Source: Lineus longissimus
Lineage: Eukaryota > Nemertea > Pilidiophora > Heteronemertea > Lineidae
DNA: 64,000 nucleotides
NCBI RefSeq assembly: GCF_910592395.1
Contig: NC_088310.1
Location: 6,951,501 to 7,015,500 of the forward strand
Reading direction: 5' to 3'
Numbering within the stretch: the stretch's first letter is position 1; each line of letters begins with the position of its first letter. Under the pieces are notes generated by a model that saw only the letters and a program-made list of their open reading frames with translations, did no database searches and was not told the DNA's origin. Of this stretch, positions 1 to 14,300 are shown in pieces. A program made the translations under genes and the position numbers.

Positions 1-2349
1 GCTTGTTACCGCCCGCATTATAGTGAGAATATTGGGAAGCAATGTGGTTCGTTCACGTCAAACTTCAATCTCCAAACCCCGCCACTTGTGACTGTTGCCA
101 AGTGATCGACTGGCACATTTAACCGTACTTTTCCACCCGAGATGAATGAAATTGGGATATGCATTCACAGGACCTTACCTGAACGTAGAATGAAAATATG
201 CCTAAAAAGCGTCACGTTGTCTTCAGCTGTAAAAGCATTTCTTCAAATGCTATCTTGCTGACTTCGTTGAGTTGAAACCGGACGACAGTATGTGTACGTA
301 TGTTGACAATCACAATATGTGCTATAGGTAAATATTATAGTTTCCAAGGAATGCCTTATTCCATCAGTGTAGTCTCACTTGGTCCCTCTTTGAATCAAGG
401 GAGGAGAGTTAATAAAGACAAAAGCACTGTAATCTTCAGTCTGATGTGATGCATTTGTTAAGGAATCGAGTTTTTTCTTATCAAAAGCTATATGAAAAAG
501 GCAACAGAAATAAACGAATTAGTTGTCAAACCCGCTTTTTAACGCTTCAAGGTATGATTATTGAGCAAAGGATATCCGCAACTTATCAGGCTTTGTTACC
601 CTAAAACCCCTCCCCGCCGCCGCCGTGTTGTCGTTAGAATAAGGCATTACAAGGAACATTATCACAACCACAATAAAAATCACGATAAAATATCCAAAGC
701 CTGATTGATACGTGCACCATCCTGCAAAAACAGTCGTGAGTCAGAGTAGTTATTTGCACGCTGTGCATCGAATGGGTTCTAAATCCGGCCAAGATGCGAG
801 CTTTTGAAAAATATCTACCCTCGACCTCGTATGACACCATAAGTAACGGCACCATTCCCCAAGTGATGTTAGGAGCCTGCGCCCACCGAAAGCATAAACG
901 AAATGTCTTTGCAGTATGGCATATAATGTATATACAGATGTGCACTGATCTCCGCTGCAAATACTTACGAAGACATAATAGATATAAACATCAGTAATTC
1001 CACTTCAAAGCAGCCAAATGGTCGCATCCGCAGAATGTCGTCAAAACCAACACGTTCTCGTGTGATGAATTCCATCGAAATGTTGCTTAAAGGTCTACTC
1101 CATTCGTTCCAAAAAATTCAAATTTCCAATCGTGAAAATACGTACTGCATACATAGTTTACCAGTGCCGTCGTGGAGACTGATAAACAAATACTATGAAT
1201 GTCAAAGGCAGCGAATGAATACACTATATCAAACTTTTGCTATTTACCTGAGCCATACAAAAAAGGCAATGTACACAAAAAGCGTAGGCCTTGATATCAA
1301 CATTGATAAGTTTCGGCGATTATGTAATCACTGACTTTAGTCCACAGAGCGAATTCCTTTTCCTTTTTGTTGAAATCGACACCAGCTTCGCTATGAAGTA
1401 ACATTTCTTAATAGACTCTCGTCCACTTATATTTTCGTTATGTCGACTTTCAAGGAAACCGCCCTATGCTACTTTGGCTTCTTTGAAGTCGTATTATTCT
1501 AAAGTCTGAGTATGTTTGGTACAGAGAAGATATGTTTTTAATATAGCCATTTGGTTATAAGAGACATATATCAGTTTCCATCTTTGGCTTTCTCGCTCTG
1601 CAAGTCAGCTTTCCAGGTTGCCTACATTGAAAACTGAAATACTGTCCGCCGGATTTTTTTAAAATGACTGACATACCACTTTCTAAGCCGCGGATGACGT
1701 TATCCAACAACTGAGATTTCTCAATAGTCGGGTATTCACCACGGGCTGTCCCTGTATGATGCCCCATGGTACATGTACATTGTATATATCAAATATTGAA
1801 GAAAATTATGCCAAGAAAGTTGTTTTTTGGAAATTGGTATATGGCTAGACTCATTTGATGCTGAAGAAATAGTTATAAAATATATTACATGTAACTGAAT
1901 TAAATCAATAATAAAATCTTGATTGGAAAACGTATTCCGCGGCGACTGCAATCCGTGGCCCCATTATCTGTGTATCACCCGTTAACGCCTACATTTACAA
2001 TATATACAACGTTAATAAAACAACCTAACAATTCTACACGAAGAAGCAGAATGAGAAATGGATGGCTAATCTTCACCCAAAGTATTAGATGATCAATTCT
2101 ACTCCAAGGAGTAGATGAATGTTGCAAATCCTTCGATCAAACGTTTCCATGGACGTCACTTCCAAAGAGTAAAGTCCTTGTCTTACAAAGCCAAATCGAC
2201 TGTACTGACGTCATGGAAACAGGCGTGTAACGACCTCTGCTGGTGACCTCTAAGACTAGCTATTTTGGCCATCGGAGAGACCATCAATTTTTCATCAGTC
2301 TGCCTTTTCGCTGAAATGCTTTTATCTCTTTCGAGATCAGATTCGATGT
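1..2349. other. Non-coding flank downstream of PCSK2
   Basis: No exon with convincing protein similarity was found on either strand; the open frames here are short and unrelated to known families. The right end should include the 3' UTR of the minus-strand PCSK2 gene. I see no canonical AATAAA on the minus strand close to the stop; an ATTAAA overlaps the stop codon itself. The only clear structure is the inverted repeat at 2143-2220, listed separately. Confidence 0.6.
2143..2220. repeat. Inverted repeat with CRE-like arms
   Basis: The left arm at 2143-2160 (GTTTCCATGGACGTCACT) and the right arm at 2206-2220 (TGACGTCATGGAAAC) are inverted copies, apart from one extra G in the left arm, separated by about 45 bases. 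The right arm contains a perfect CRE palindrome, TGACGTCA. It may be a small MITE-like hairpin or a paired regulatory site. Confidence 0.55.
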
Positions 2350-5300
2350 TTAATCAAATCTGAAATTGGGACCCTGGTGTTCCCGCTTGACGACCGCAAG
2401 CTTGGAATGGGGACTACCGGGGACCTTCTGGTTTGCGTACGGTGGTTTCTGCGTGCCGTGGAGGAGGAGAGTCCACTCGAAGATCGTGCCTTCCTGGGCT
2501 TGCTCGGAATCAAAGATGATAGAAAGACGCCATTCCCCTCGTGGGTTCTCTGCCCATGTGTGTGTTGTCATAAATGGCCACTTAACGAAGCCTTCTTTGT
2601 CATCATCGTCACGTGGCCTCTTGCTCAAAATCATTGACCTAAAAAAGAATGCTCATATCAAATCTTGACCCGCAACATACTGATGTTCCTATTATTCCAA
2701 AAGAGTAAAACTATGTTCAAATGTAGATGCCTGCACAATGTGTAAGCTTTATCAACTGTGTACCACAGTACATTCGCCAGGATGGGAAGAATATGTATCA
2801 GCACCCCAATAGGCGGCGCTGCTTTTCACTAGATTTTTTAGTATGAAACCGTACAACATATGTATGTGGCATGAAAGGATACACCTGGGCATAAACCGCC
2901 GATGTAGAGATGGGCATTTAGTTCATCCACTCGTCAGAAGTATATACCACTGTCCAGTCAAGTTTTACTTACGTTGTATTCATAGGAGAAGTCAAGAACA
3001 TGGTGACGTCACCGCGTCTTGAGGATTTCAGAGTTATGAATGATTGGACATGTTCAAGATATTTGACCTGGTTGTCATCGCCCTTGCAGGCATCAGTGTT
3101 GATCGTGAGGATCAGGACCTCGCCGGTGCGGAAATGACTGAAGGAGAAGGAAGTGAGAACATTGCAGGGACACGGATTTCCTTTATTGGGCAACGATCTT
3201 TGAATAATCAGTTGGTTTAAAAGAAAACTATTCCAGTTTGTTCTGCATGGGTGCAATGTAAGACTTACTTCACCAAGCTATAGGAAGCAACAGGTGACGA
3301 TCAACCATCTACGCGCAGGGCAATGCCGACTCAGAAAACACCTTCACAGACTTTGTTACAGAAAACGGACTGACTGTCTAGCAAGCATCTCAAAAATTCC
3401 AAACGCAGAAGAAGAACAATACTTACTTCTTCTCTTTCTTGGATCCAGCCGTGCAGTGGTATCGCTCAGGTGTACCTCTCCAGTGGAGGGCAAGGTCCAC
3501 CATGTCTCCGGCGTCAAGGACCCCATAGCCGAACAGGTGGTTGAACTCCAGTCCGGCGCCGTTGATTGTCCAGTTGTGCTTCTCGCTGCGGTCGTAGAGG
3601 TGGTTCCTCTTGGAGGTGAGCACGGTCAGGTGCTGCATGTCACGCCAGGTAAGAGCAGGGCTGAATAAGACAAGAAGAGAAAGTTAGTTTTAGCATAACG
3701 GTATCAATCAGCCAGTAAATGAAGCTTATGGGACACTAATGTCAAACTGGCCTCTACGTTGAAGACGCTGTCATTCTCATCAACGTACATGATGCACTCT
3801 ACTTTATGAATGTTATAGGATGCGCATGTAACCCTTAAGTTCTACTTACTTGGCCTCAAGAGCCAGCGCAAACACGCCAGCAGCTTCTGGTGCAGCCGCG
3901 GAAGTTCCAGAGTGCTTTAGTGTACATTCTCCGTACAGATCCACTGTAGCCTGCAAAAGTGAAAGAAGTGGATAATTCTGTTTCACCTAACCTTTGGATA
4001 CCTTCAAGTGGAAAAGTTTGCTCCGCGGGGAAACTACTGAGGGGTAAAGAATTTAGCAACGGAACAGTAGTTTAAAGGAAGGCTGTAACCTCATCCAACT
4101 ATCAAAATGAAACATTCTACCAAAAGAAGCAAGACAAACACAATAAAGAGGTAACACGATCGAAACACGAAACATAATCGTCGCCGGTAGACTTTACTGC
4201 CAACAAGGACAGGGAAGCCGGTTCAGAGACGGTGGGCAGATGTAATTTTCTTATGGCACCCATCATTCTGTTTACATTCAAATGAATGATTGTCATCGGG
4301 ACGTTCATAGTCCCCCATCACTTACCACTCCGGCGTCCATGAACCAGCTCTTTCCATTGGAGAAGGTAGAGGCCAGCGTAGAGGAGCACGACTCGTCATA
4401 GCTGGCGGTCTGACCATCATTGGTGGCAGAGTTGATGGAGATTGTCCACATGCTGGCAGCATAACCATCACAGTTGCAGTCATCGTCCGGTCCACCATCA
4501 CCTGAAGCCCACACGTAGATGCTTCCCTTGCCTTTTCGTCCCTGCAGAAAGACATAAACATGATTTCAAAAGACCCAATCACCTAGGACATGTATCAATA
4601 TTGGTAATAACCTGGTGATTTCAAGCCCACACAATCTTACCATTAGATGACACTGCAATATCACCAATAACAAGCATAGAACATGGAACTTGGTGATCCC
4701 TGGCTCAGAAGATGGCACTTCGATATATCAATATGGTCTTACTACATGGTTTGAATAGGAAGGAGTCTTCCCCAAAATGGAAAATGCGAACACGGTTCGT
4801 TCGCCAACACTTCTTTGCGAATTCACGCAAGGCAACGTGGCTAAAGGGAGGAAAATGGGAAATCCTTTGATAACAGGGGATTGTCAACTATCAGTGAGTG
4901 GACTGACCTCCCAACGTACCACTGCAGCCGGCTGCCTTGGCACCGCCAGTCAGAAAAATTTCATCACAAACTTACGTTGTTGACGCCATTGACGATAGCG
5001 CGCATGGTTGCATTTCTTGGCCCATCCACGGTCTTGCCATCATCAGTTGGTCCCCAGCTTGCGCTGTAGATGTCAATCAGTTCGGGCTTGTGTGCCATGG
5101 AGTTGGCTTCGATCAAGTCAGTCATGTAGGGCTGGTCGAGCATTCTTAGACCTGAGAATTCAGAGAGAAATTGGTTATAAGGTGTGTTTTTTTAAAAAAT
5201 TTATCATCGGACGACTGCTTAATTGGCTTCGTTTTGTTCTTCAACGACAACGTCAGAGTTGTTGCTTAGTTATTTGGTAATTTGGCAGCGTACGTCTTCC

Positions 5301-8300
5301 AGGAACCAAAGTCTTCTTTACGAGATTACCATCGATTTATTGCTCATAGTCATTACTAGCTGCAAGAATACGAATCCTTCCTGTCATTTCAGTTAAGACT
5401 TCCTCGCCGTCATACAGGACCCATTTATTATCCATCATTTCAGCAGCAGTATTACTAAGACAGCATGTATCTCTTGTTACAATAGAACTGCGTGCGGTAA
5501 TCATAAAAAACTAATATACATGTACTGGGATTCATGTGCAGCTAATGAAACTGTGGTGTTCTCTCAATTCGGAAACGACAGAGAGAGAGCTCGCAATGGC
5601 ACTGAGGTAATCACTGCATGCACGAGGGGTGTATTGCTTCTTACATGTACAGTAGGAGAAACTTAACCATATCGGAAAAGCTCCTTGACTCACCCGCAAT
5701 CTTTGAATCATATGCGACACCAACTCCACATATACCGTTATCTCTTTTGGCGGCGACCTCACCGGCGCATCTGGTTCCATGGCTAATAAAAAGAAATACG
5801 TCGTGTTTATAGGTCCTTCAAGATTCAAGTTCGTCAATGAATTTAAGGAAATGTACAAGAACAAAAGCATGGATTTAAATGGCCAACGATGCAACACATC
5901 TACTGATATGTCTACATTGTACATCGTACGTAGTTAGGTATGGTAAGAAGGATGTGTCATGAGAGTGTGAGAATGGATGTGAATATATTGTTCCTACCTG
6001 TTGAACCAATCGTCAGTGTACCGGGGGTATGGGAAGGGATCATTGCTGCTGAAATCGTAGCTGGCTTCGGCATTCTGGAAAGATGGTCGAGAATTTAGAA
6101 CAATTTACTCTTAATTGGCTATGCCCGATGTATGAGAAAAATCATTGCAGATTACGATATACCATGTTAATTAAAACATGTTTTAAATATGATGCACATG
6201 CATGGTTAATAAAAAATCAAATGCTGTGGAAGGAAACGTGACAACATCGTTCAATCGCAAAATGCGACGATTGCGGAAAGATATGAGTTAATATTTCGGA
6301 AGTAATTATAGATTTTTTTACATGGGGTAGGTACCGGGTATTATTTCAGAACCCATTAAGGGCTGTCACTTACGTACCTTTCATGAAAGGTCAGGTATTT
6401 AGTATCACTGAGTCTGTGTATGATATGATAGTAGCGATGTTAGGGCCGGTCTTGATAATAGTGCAATTATCTTTGAGATAACGATTGGAGCCTACCCCAT
6501 CTGAACCTACCCTAAATATATAGGAGTCAACCAGGGATTGGTTCGAAAATCTCTAAACGAGGTCACATCGGTTCACCTGGCTACATTATCGGAGCATTTC
6601 CTAACCGAGAATGATTATGTATAAAATATGAGCGAGTGAAAGAAAAGCCATTCGTGATAATGAATTTTTATGTTCGTTATCAGCCAAGAAACCTATCACC
6701 ACATTAACAGTCGCCTGAAGAAGGTGGCCAAAGCTCAGCCCGATGAGGTTACTAAATTTAGAATCATTATCATGGCTCAGCAGAACATCCAAAGTGTAAC
6801 GTAAAATGACTTAATAAGCGAAGGATTAGCCAAAGGAAAGCTTTTCTGTCTAGGCAAATATAGAGTGGAAGCTTAATCATAAACCACCACCGCTAAGCTG
6901 CAGAGGTGATCTGTCGCTAAGGAAAGCCACTCCTAAAAATACCGCCACCGTCTCTTCCCCAGGCCAGGACCATTCCATAGCCCAATAAAGGTCAATCATC
7001 TACTTCTTGTCTAATAAATGACCAATCTCTTGTGCCATATTTTCACCGTTTCAAGTACGGATCCGCATGCAGTCCTCTTTTTCGATATATCATCTTTGAC
7101 ACCAGGAAGAGGAGATTTCTCTTTTGAATCTGAAAGCTACATCGTTTTGATGACACCAACACCAAACATGTCCTTAATCGTATCACTGAGAATTCATGCA
7201 ACTGAAACCTCAGAAAATGCCCAACACCCTGTAGTGCGACAAATGGGCTTACCTTCTCCGTAGGTTACCAAACTACACCGAATTAGATGACATGGACACG
7301 ATATTTTTTCGGGACCTGTCATTTATGATAAATTTAAAATACAATGTTCGCGTGTCGTCATTAAAAGCTTACTTGCAGTTGCACGCTTGATACTCCATCC
7401 ACACTTGCACTGGGGTCTAGTTTTACATTAGATATCAATCCCTGGGATTGTTTGGTCAACTTCAATGCGGAAAAAAAACTTTGATCAAAAGATTCTTAGT
7501 TAAAGTAAGATACTGGTCATTCATTCAAACTAAATGGAAGTCCATTAAGGAATATCGGCCACGTTGCTTCTGGAGGTAATTTCCATGGCTACGATGACAG
7601 TACCGGATCAAGCATTCTCTTACTACCTGTTGTGTCGGTATCGTTATTAGAACTTCTTAACATCACCTGCGGTGACAGTAGTCTGAGACAACGACACGCC
7701 CACGAACAGAAGAAAGACAATGCAGTCCAACCTCTGGTTTAGTTTAGTAATGCGCATTGGTTTAACCGAACGTTACCTTGCAAATTCCAGATAATGTCTT
7801 CAGAGAAAAATACAGTTTGGAACAAATGAACCCATGCTACTGAATATTCCAGGCAACTAAGTTCTGCCTTGGGTTTACGCTTCTTCGAGCGTGTAGAGGA
7901 TGCGTATTACGCGTCGGTTACAATACAAATGTACGCGATTTTATTGAATATCCTCGTGAATTCAACACTGATGATATATGGAAACATAACAAGTAACTTA
8001 CGAAATTATCCCACAGATCAGGATGCAGGTAATCCACGCCTGAAAATAATAATAAAATGATAAATTAAAAAAGTTCAAATCACTTTGAATCAAGAGCCTT
8101 TGTGCTATTGCCTTGTGATATCGTTCTCAATCTTTGAAATCTTATCTGACTCAACTTTTATTCTTTCCATGCTAACAGCAGCTGCTAAAGGTGGGCACGG
8201 AAAAAACTCAAATACATGTAACTGAATATAAAGAGTGTCAATATTCATCCTCGAGGAGATAGTATTCCTTACCATCGTCCATTATTGCTGTTGTGATGCC

Positions 8301-11300
8301 TTTTCCTGTTATATTTAAAGCCCATGCTGCTTCAACGTTTAAATCTAATTTTGGTATTCCTCCTGCTTGGCCAACATTTTTCTTGAAGAAAAAAGTACAC
8401 ACAGGATTAATGAAGATCAATTTTTTTCATGTCATCAGTTTTAAGGCTTAACGACAGTACCACTTAGTCTGTAGCCGGATTTGATAATGGCATAATACCC
8501 TTTACTAAAATGGGCTGACAGGAAGATCCCGACCCAGATGGCCAGGGTGGTCGAGGGTTCAAACTATGTTGGCTGCTCTTGTGAAAAGTTTCTGACAACA
8601 TTAATTACCATCTGCGATCAGCGAACAGCGTGATTCCAGATGGTGGCTGTTTATCTGTCATATCTGAGGGCGTTTTGCGGACGCGTTTGAATCCTGACAG
8701 ATGGTCATTCAAAACATTTTCTCAAGAATTGTAAAATCTTTACTTACCAAGTACCATTCCTTATCGTATAAAGGATCATTTGGTGTTCGTGAGTCGTGTC
8801 GATTGTTTATGTGCCCTGCTCCTTTAAAACCATTCGCGAGGGGAACTCCTCGTTGCATGGGCTTAAAACCTCGTTTTGATCGTATAAAACCTGTTATTTG
8901 ATATGCTTGTGCTACCTGAAATTGGAAGGAAGTGCAGCCTTGAATCAAAAGATTTCAGCAACCAAGACTTCGCTTTACTGCCTCTGTTGGTGTATGGCTG
9001 AAACGAATTGCTTTGACTTTTCGCGCACGGGGAATAATTAAAGCGGTCATATTTCTGTTACTTTGTTGAACTGTCCTTAATGGGTTCCTCTCTTCATCAC
9101 AACTCTCTCAGGCAACTTGGTAACACAGCATAGTGCCATGTTAACATGTAGTTGGAATATGTGCAAAACGCATGTTCCCAAATACGCTATAAATCAAACT
9201 TCGATGTTACCATTTGACTGGTTTGGTTTACTATTACGTTTGAATTTCCATTTCAAACGCCAACTGTCTCGAAATCCCTATGGCAACACATGTAGCTGTC
9301 ATTCGTCTTCTTTAGCCGCTCTAATCACCGTGACATTAGTATTTTTGCTTCAGTGACGGATCATCGACCAGCCATTACAGTGAATTCCCCTTGCTAAGGC
9401 AGCTATCGCACGACGTGCGCTTTCCGTGGCAACAACGATGTTGATGTTTTATACAAAAACTGGAGATCAATATCTCGTGTTCATGCTTCAGCTTGTGAAA
9501 TGTCGGACGTACGAACTACGAAGGTCTTTCGTATCATCCATACCAAAGGTAGTTGTCGGTGTACTGCTTTCGTGTGTGCGTCAGACCGTTCAGAGCATGC
9601 AGTGCACTGCTCTGCTGATGAAGAAATCCCCATGTCATTATACAAGAAACAAAATAATCAGTTTATGAAAATTAATCACTTTTTCAGCTTTGAACATTAA
9701 TTGATCTGCTTATTGAAGTCTTTTTGCAATTCGGTGGCAATTACTCGATAGCAAATTGAGACTCAAGCAAGCAATCTCAGCAAACCCAATACTTTTACAT
9801 CCGTGTCTATGCGGTTCAGGACGGGATCTAATGGAATTATCTTGCTCCTGATAAGCTATTGTCTAGATGTGGACACAAAAAACTTTAAAAGATTCTGTTA
9901 ATGCATCTTGTGATGACGATTAGGAGCGTTACCAACAGCTAGTGGTGAGGTTATCACATAGCCTGCAAACACCTATCATTTCAATCCCATATTATAATCC
10001 ATTACATTGGTACCAGCGCAAAATGACGTCAGAAAACCGTTTTAAGATGGATTAGCACGGTAACATTTTGTTAAAGAATAGGGACGCACATTTCCTCGAG
10101 TAATGGCCATGCCTGTTTATTTTCTTGGGTAAATTCCACACGATCTCTGGCTAAAAGTTAAAATCCGGAAAGAAAATTCAACGTTTACGGAGATATCAAA
10201 GTTGACCAAAAAATCAGAAAAACTTCAATCAATGTCAACTTACCATTGGGTCGGCCCTCAGCATTCGGGTGTGGCCTATACTCCTTCTCATCCGCCGCTT
10301 CGGCAAACCTCTGTGGACGAAATGGAACTCCCTCTCCGAGCCCATTACCTGTGGATAGAAAAGGGGCAATTCTTTGTAAAAGTTGTGTATCAACTTGAAG
10401 TGGTGATGTGGTTTGAAGACATCAGCATCAGCACATTAGAACTGTCTCCAGGAAATCGGCCCAAAGAAGAAAGCTTTGTTCAGCACTCCCGATTCTAAGG
10501 TAGTGGCCGTATAGCCAGCCATACACAAAGTGAATCCGTCGCCCTAAATAGAATGGTACAAATTCTCCATGGGGACAACACTTCCATTCACACCGGCACA
10601 AGTCGTGCAACTCGAAATGTATCTATGACATAATTTTGTTGATTGCACGAAAGCAGGAATGAATTACTTTTGCCGAAAGGTCGGCCATCTTGAAGGAGCC
10701 AAACTGAAAGACACATGGCAAATGAATCATTAGAAGCGAGAATTTAGCCTAGATTTGGTGCTGCTTTAAAACGAAATATAAATAAAGCTTGACTTGTCAA
10801 TCCCCTTCAAGCCCGATCGCTACCTCCTCAATCGACATCTCAACCATTTTAATCAATTCCTTTTCAAATTCTTCTATTGTCAATTTCCTTTATATTGTAA
10901 CATGGTTTTCGATTTAATCTAAATAACTTCGGTTTCCGCCCAACCGCCCGATGTGCATTGTCGAGGAAAAAAGGCATTATTGAGGCATTAATGGTATGCT
11001 ATCAGTAAGGTCGCGTTTGAAGAGTAGATGAAGAGGATAATCTTTCTTTAGAAGATGCTTGCAACTATTTTTTAAAAGGATGCTTGCAACTATTTAGTTA
11101 AAGGATGTTTGTACAAAAACTGCACCATGTGGGCGGTAATTCAAAAATTATGTCCTGTTATGGACGATTCCAAATGACAAATCTTCGAACAACTTGACTC
11201 ATTGACCAAAATATCTGCAACAAAATATCCCAGTGATCTGAGAACCGGAAGCAGGCAAGCGAACAAGCGAGCAGCCACGATGACAAGGAAGGACAGCTTC

Positions 11301-14300
11301 CGGTCAGTTAATGGATGTAATCGGTTGTCAGGATGTACAAGGACCAACGATAGCTTCATGGCTTAGCACTTGAGTGGTGTGAATACTGTTCCTCATGTAG
11401 CATATGTCCAGGGAACATCATGGAATTTCAACAGGGAACTTTTTTGTTATTAGATTGTATTTCCATGAGCATAAATCCGCCTCAAAACAATAGTTAAGGT
11501 CGAATATTTTGTTTTGGAGGACACTATATCCTACGACACATCGGCAAGTCAAAAGCCAATCCTACAATCACTCAAATTAAAGCAACCCGAAACATTTTCA
11601 AGGAAGAAAAATAGCTGCAACATCAAACATTGGATTCCTTTGGCATCAGCATTTGAAATGGCGTTATGATGTTCAACCGTTGTACAAATGCATCGTACTC
11701 TCTTAGATATTTGTTTGATTTGCACAACGGTAATGTCTTTCCTTTAGGTACATGTAGATATCAATCTCGAGGAAGCGTCATTCATTTCATAGGTATACGA
11801 AGGAGTCCATTATCATGGTGACCTAAGTCATGGATTTCCGAGGAGAAATATGATGCATTGACTCTAAAACAACATACGAGTGAAGAAAATATAATGCATA
11901 GATCATTCATCACATCTCTGACATTGATTGAAAATTCATGCCAAGCCATTACAAACCAACCGTCGTCATGGAAACTGCTGGGAGAATGCTAGATGAGTAG
12001 CGAGGAGGAATCGACCGTGGTAATGAAGTGAAAGGGTACATGTCCTCACACAGTGTTCCAGCGCTGACGATATTTAGTGGAACACCCGCGTAATTAGAGA
12101 CAAAGAGGTTTAGATCAGGAAGAGTATGGTGTTTGGTGATATCTGAGAGATCAGCATGATCAGTGATGGACATTGCCAGGCTCATGAGAAACCTGATCTT
12201 CCGTCACCTCACATAGTCTTTGGCTCAAACGAAACCAGTTGTCTATATACCAAATTCCCGTTCTCTCACGTAGTGTTTGGCATTGCCAGACTCATACGAA
12301 ATCAGGTGCCTAGCTGTATACCAATCTCCCGTTCCCTGACATAGTATTTGAATCATATGAGAGATGAAAATGGTCAGTGGTCAGTACCTGGTCGCACAGG
12401 AGTTAGAAGAGGAGGTTAAGCATTTATGACTAACTTTATCATTGCAGTTTTCACTAGAGCTGATATTTTCGTTTTAGAGACCACTGGCCGAGTTACATCC
12501 GGATAGCAATCCACTATTTTCTCAATATAGATACACAGCACAACCTCATACCATTATGATGATTTGCCAAACATCTCGTAGATGAGCAGAAATAATTCAG
12601 CTTTGTTACCAACGAAGATTTATGATAGAGCAATGGGGTTACATTAGAATATAAATCTTGAATAAGGGGAACAATGATCAGTAATAGATCAGAGAAAATC
12701 ATATTATTTTGTAAAATAACGATATTTAATGGAATCGGCCGGTACTATAGTATGCATTCCATGAACCATTTTCTTCATTAAAAATACATACGCCCGCAGC
12801 GAATATGATATATCGTTTGGCCGAAGGGGTGAGCATAAGTCACAACCGTGAAAAACAATTCTTCTGAGCAATGTCTGCCAACACAGTCCGTTGGTAGTCG
12901 GAAAAAATCCTCATCTTGACGAACGCTATAATGATCTCTTCTAAATGCCACTACATAGCGGCTCTCTAGCCGCTGTAATCTATCACCAGTCCCCGATGAG
13001 AGCCAATGGTGATTGTGTGTCCGTAGCGGAAATCAACACAGTAATGATGGCACTTGGTCGAGGAGATACGTCATCTCGCTCGCGGCCATTCAAGGGTCGA
13101 GACACTTGCCGGACTGATTATCTGGTCAACGGTTTGCGTCACGCCTATAAGACTAAAGTGCAGCTTCAACGTGCGATGTACTACGGGGTAAGCATTTTAG
13201 ATGATACACAAGCGCAGAGGAGATACGTGTATGGTAGGAAGCCAAATGTGGCCTCTACTTTCCTGTTAAGATCGCGGACTTGTATGCAGACGTCCATGGA
13301 AAGTAAAACACGACACTTGCTGAAAGTCGAAGGTCGAATGCATTTAGGTCGTTTCCTTTGGGCAGTAGGTGAATGAAGAAGAACCAATAAAGTGTGTGTC
13401 AGTCTCCTTTGAGGTGAATTTAACTCCCTGTCATCATACTACATATGGGTTTATTCAGTGATCACTAACAACCAACAACTCAAACTGGTGCCGCAGGTCA
13501 ATCAAAATCGCCTAGTATAGCCTCAACCAATGCATCCTCTTCTTGTAAGCTTTGCCACGATTGTTTGAGACTAAGCCGTACACCTGAGATAGCTCAGACG
13601 CAATCAGCAAATCAATATCGACTACTGTCAGCTTGTGGTATTAACGGAAATGGCATCACTGCATCAGATTTATTTCTTTAGCACTCAACAAACGCTTAGA
13701 AAATACCTGACATTTTAAAAGGCATCGTCATTGAAGAGTTTGAAATTTCAATTTGTGGAGTATTATTAATCTTTTTTAATGCTTGAAAAAAAATTGAGGG
13801 TTGAATTTGCATTAATAACCTGTCAAACGCAGGCATTTCTCTTACAGGTTTTGGGAGAAGAAAGATGAATCGAATGATCGCAAACACGGCGGAAGCTGGT
13901 AAGCCGTTCTGGTAATGGGAAAGGGATGTTATTGAAATTAATGTCGTCGCATTTCTATGCTTCGGGGTTTTATATTAGGCAGCAGGTTCTCACCCCTCGC
14001 GAACTACGAAGTATGGACTACGTAGTCACGAAGAGACCGAAAACTGGCTTAGGTCCACCATGGTCCCCAGTCTCGACCCAAGCACCATCGAACACTCTCC
14101 CAGTTTGATTTGATAGGGGGAATATATACGGATCGTTTGATCCGATTTATCAGCCACGCTTGGTGACATACGCGCATTATGGGTCGGTATTGCCAATCAA
14201 TTCGATCTGCCAAATACAATCTCCGCCTCCGCGTTTGATATCAAGGCGGCTGTTTGATATGACATTATCAGATTTGAAAATTTCAATATAGACCTGTCGC

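Noticed and set aside
12945-13376. 143-codon plus-strand open frame
   Set aside because: No recognisable domain, no matching flanking exons, and composition like translated intron. Frames of this length are expected by chance in an 11-kb intron.
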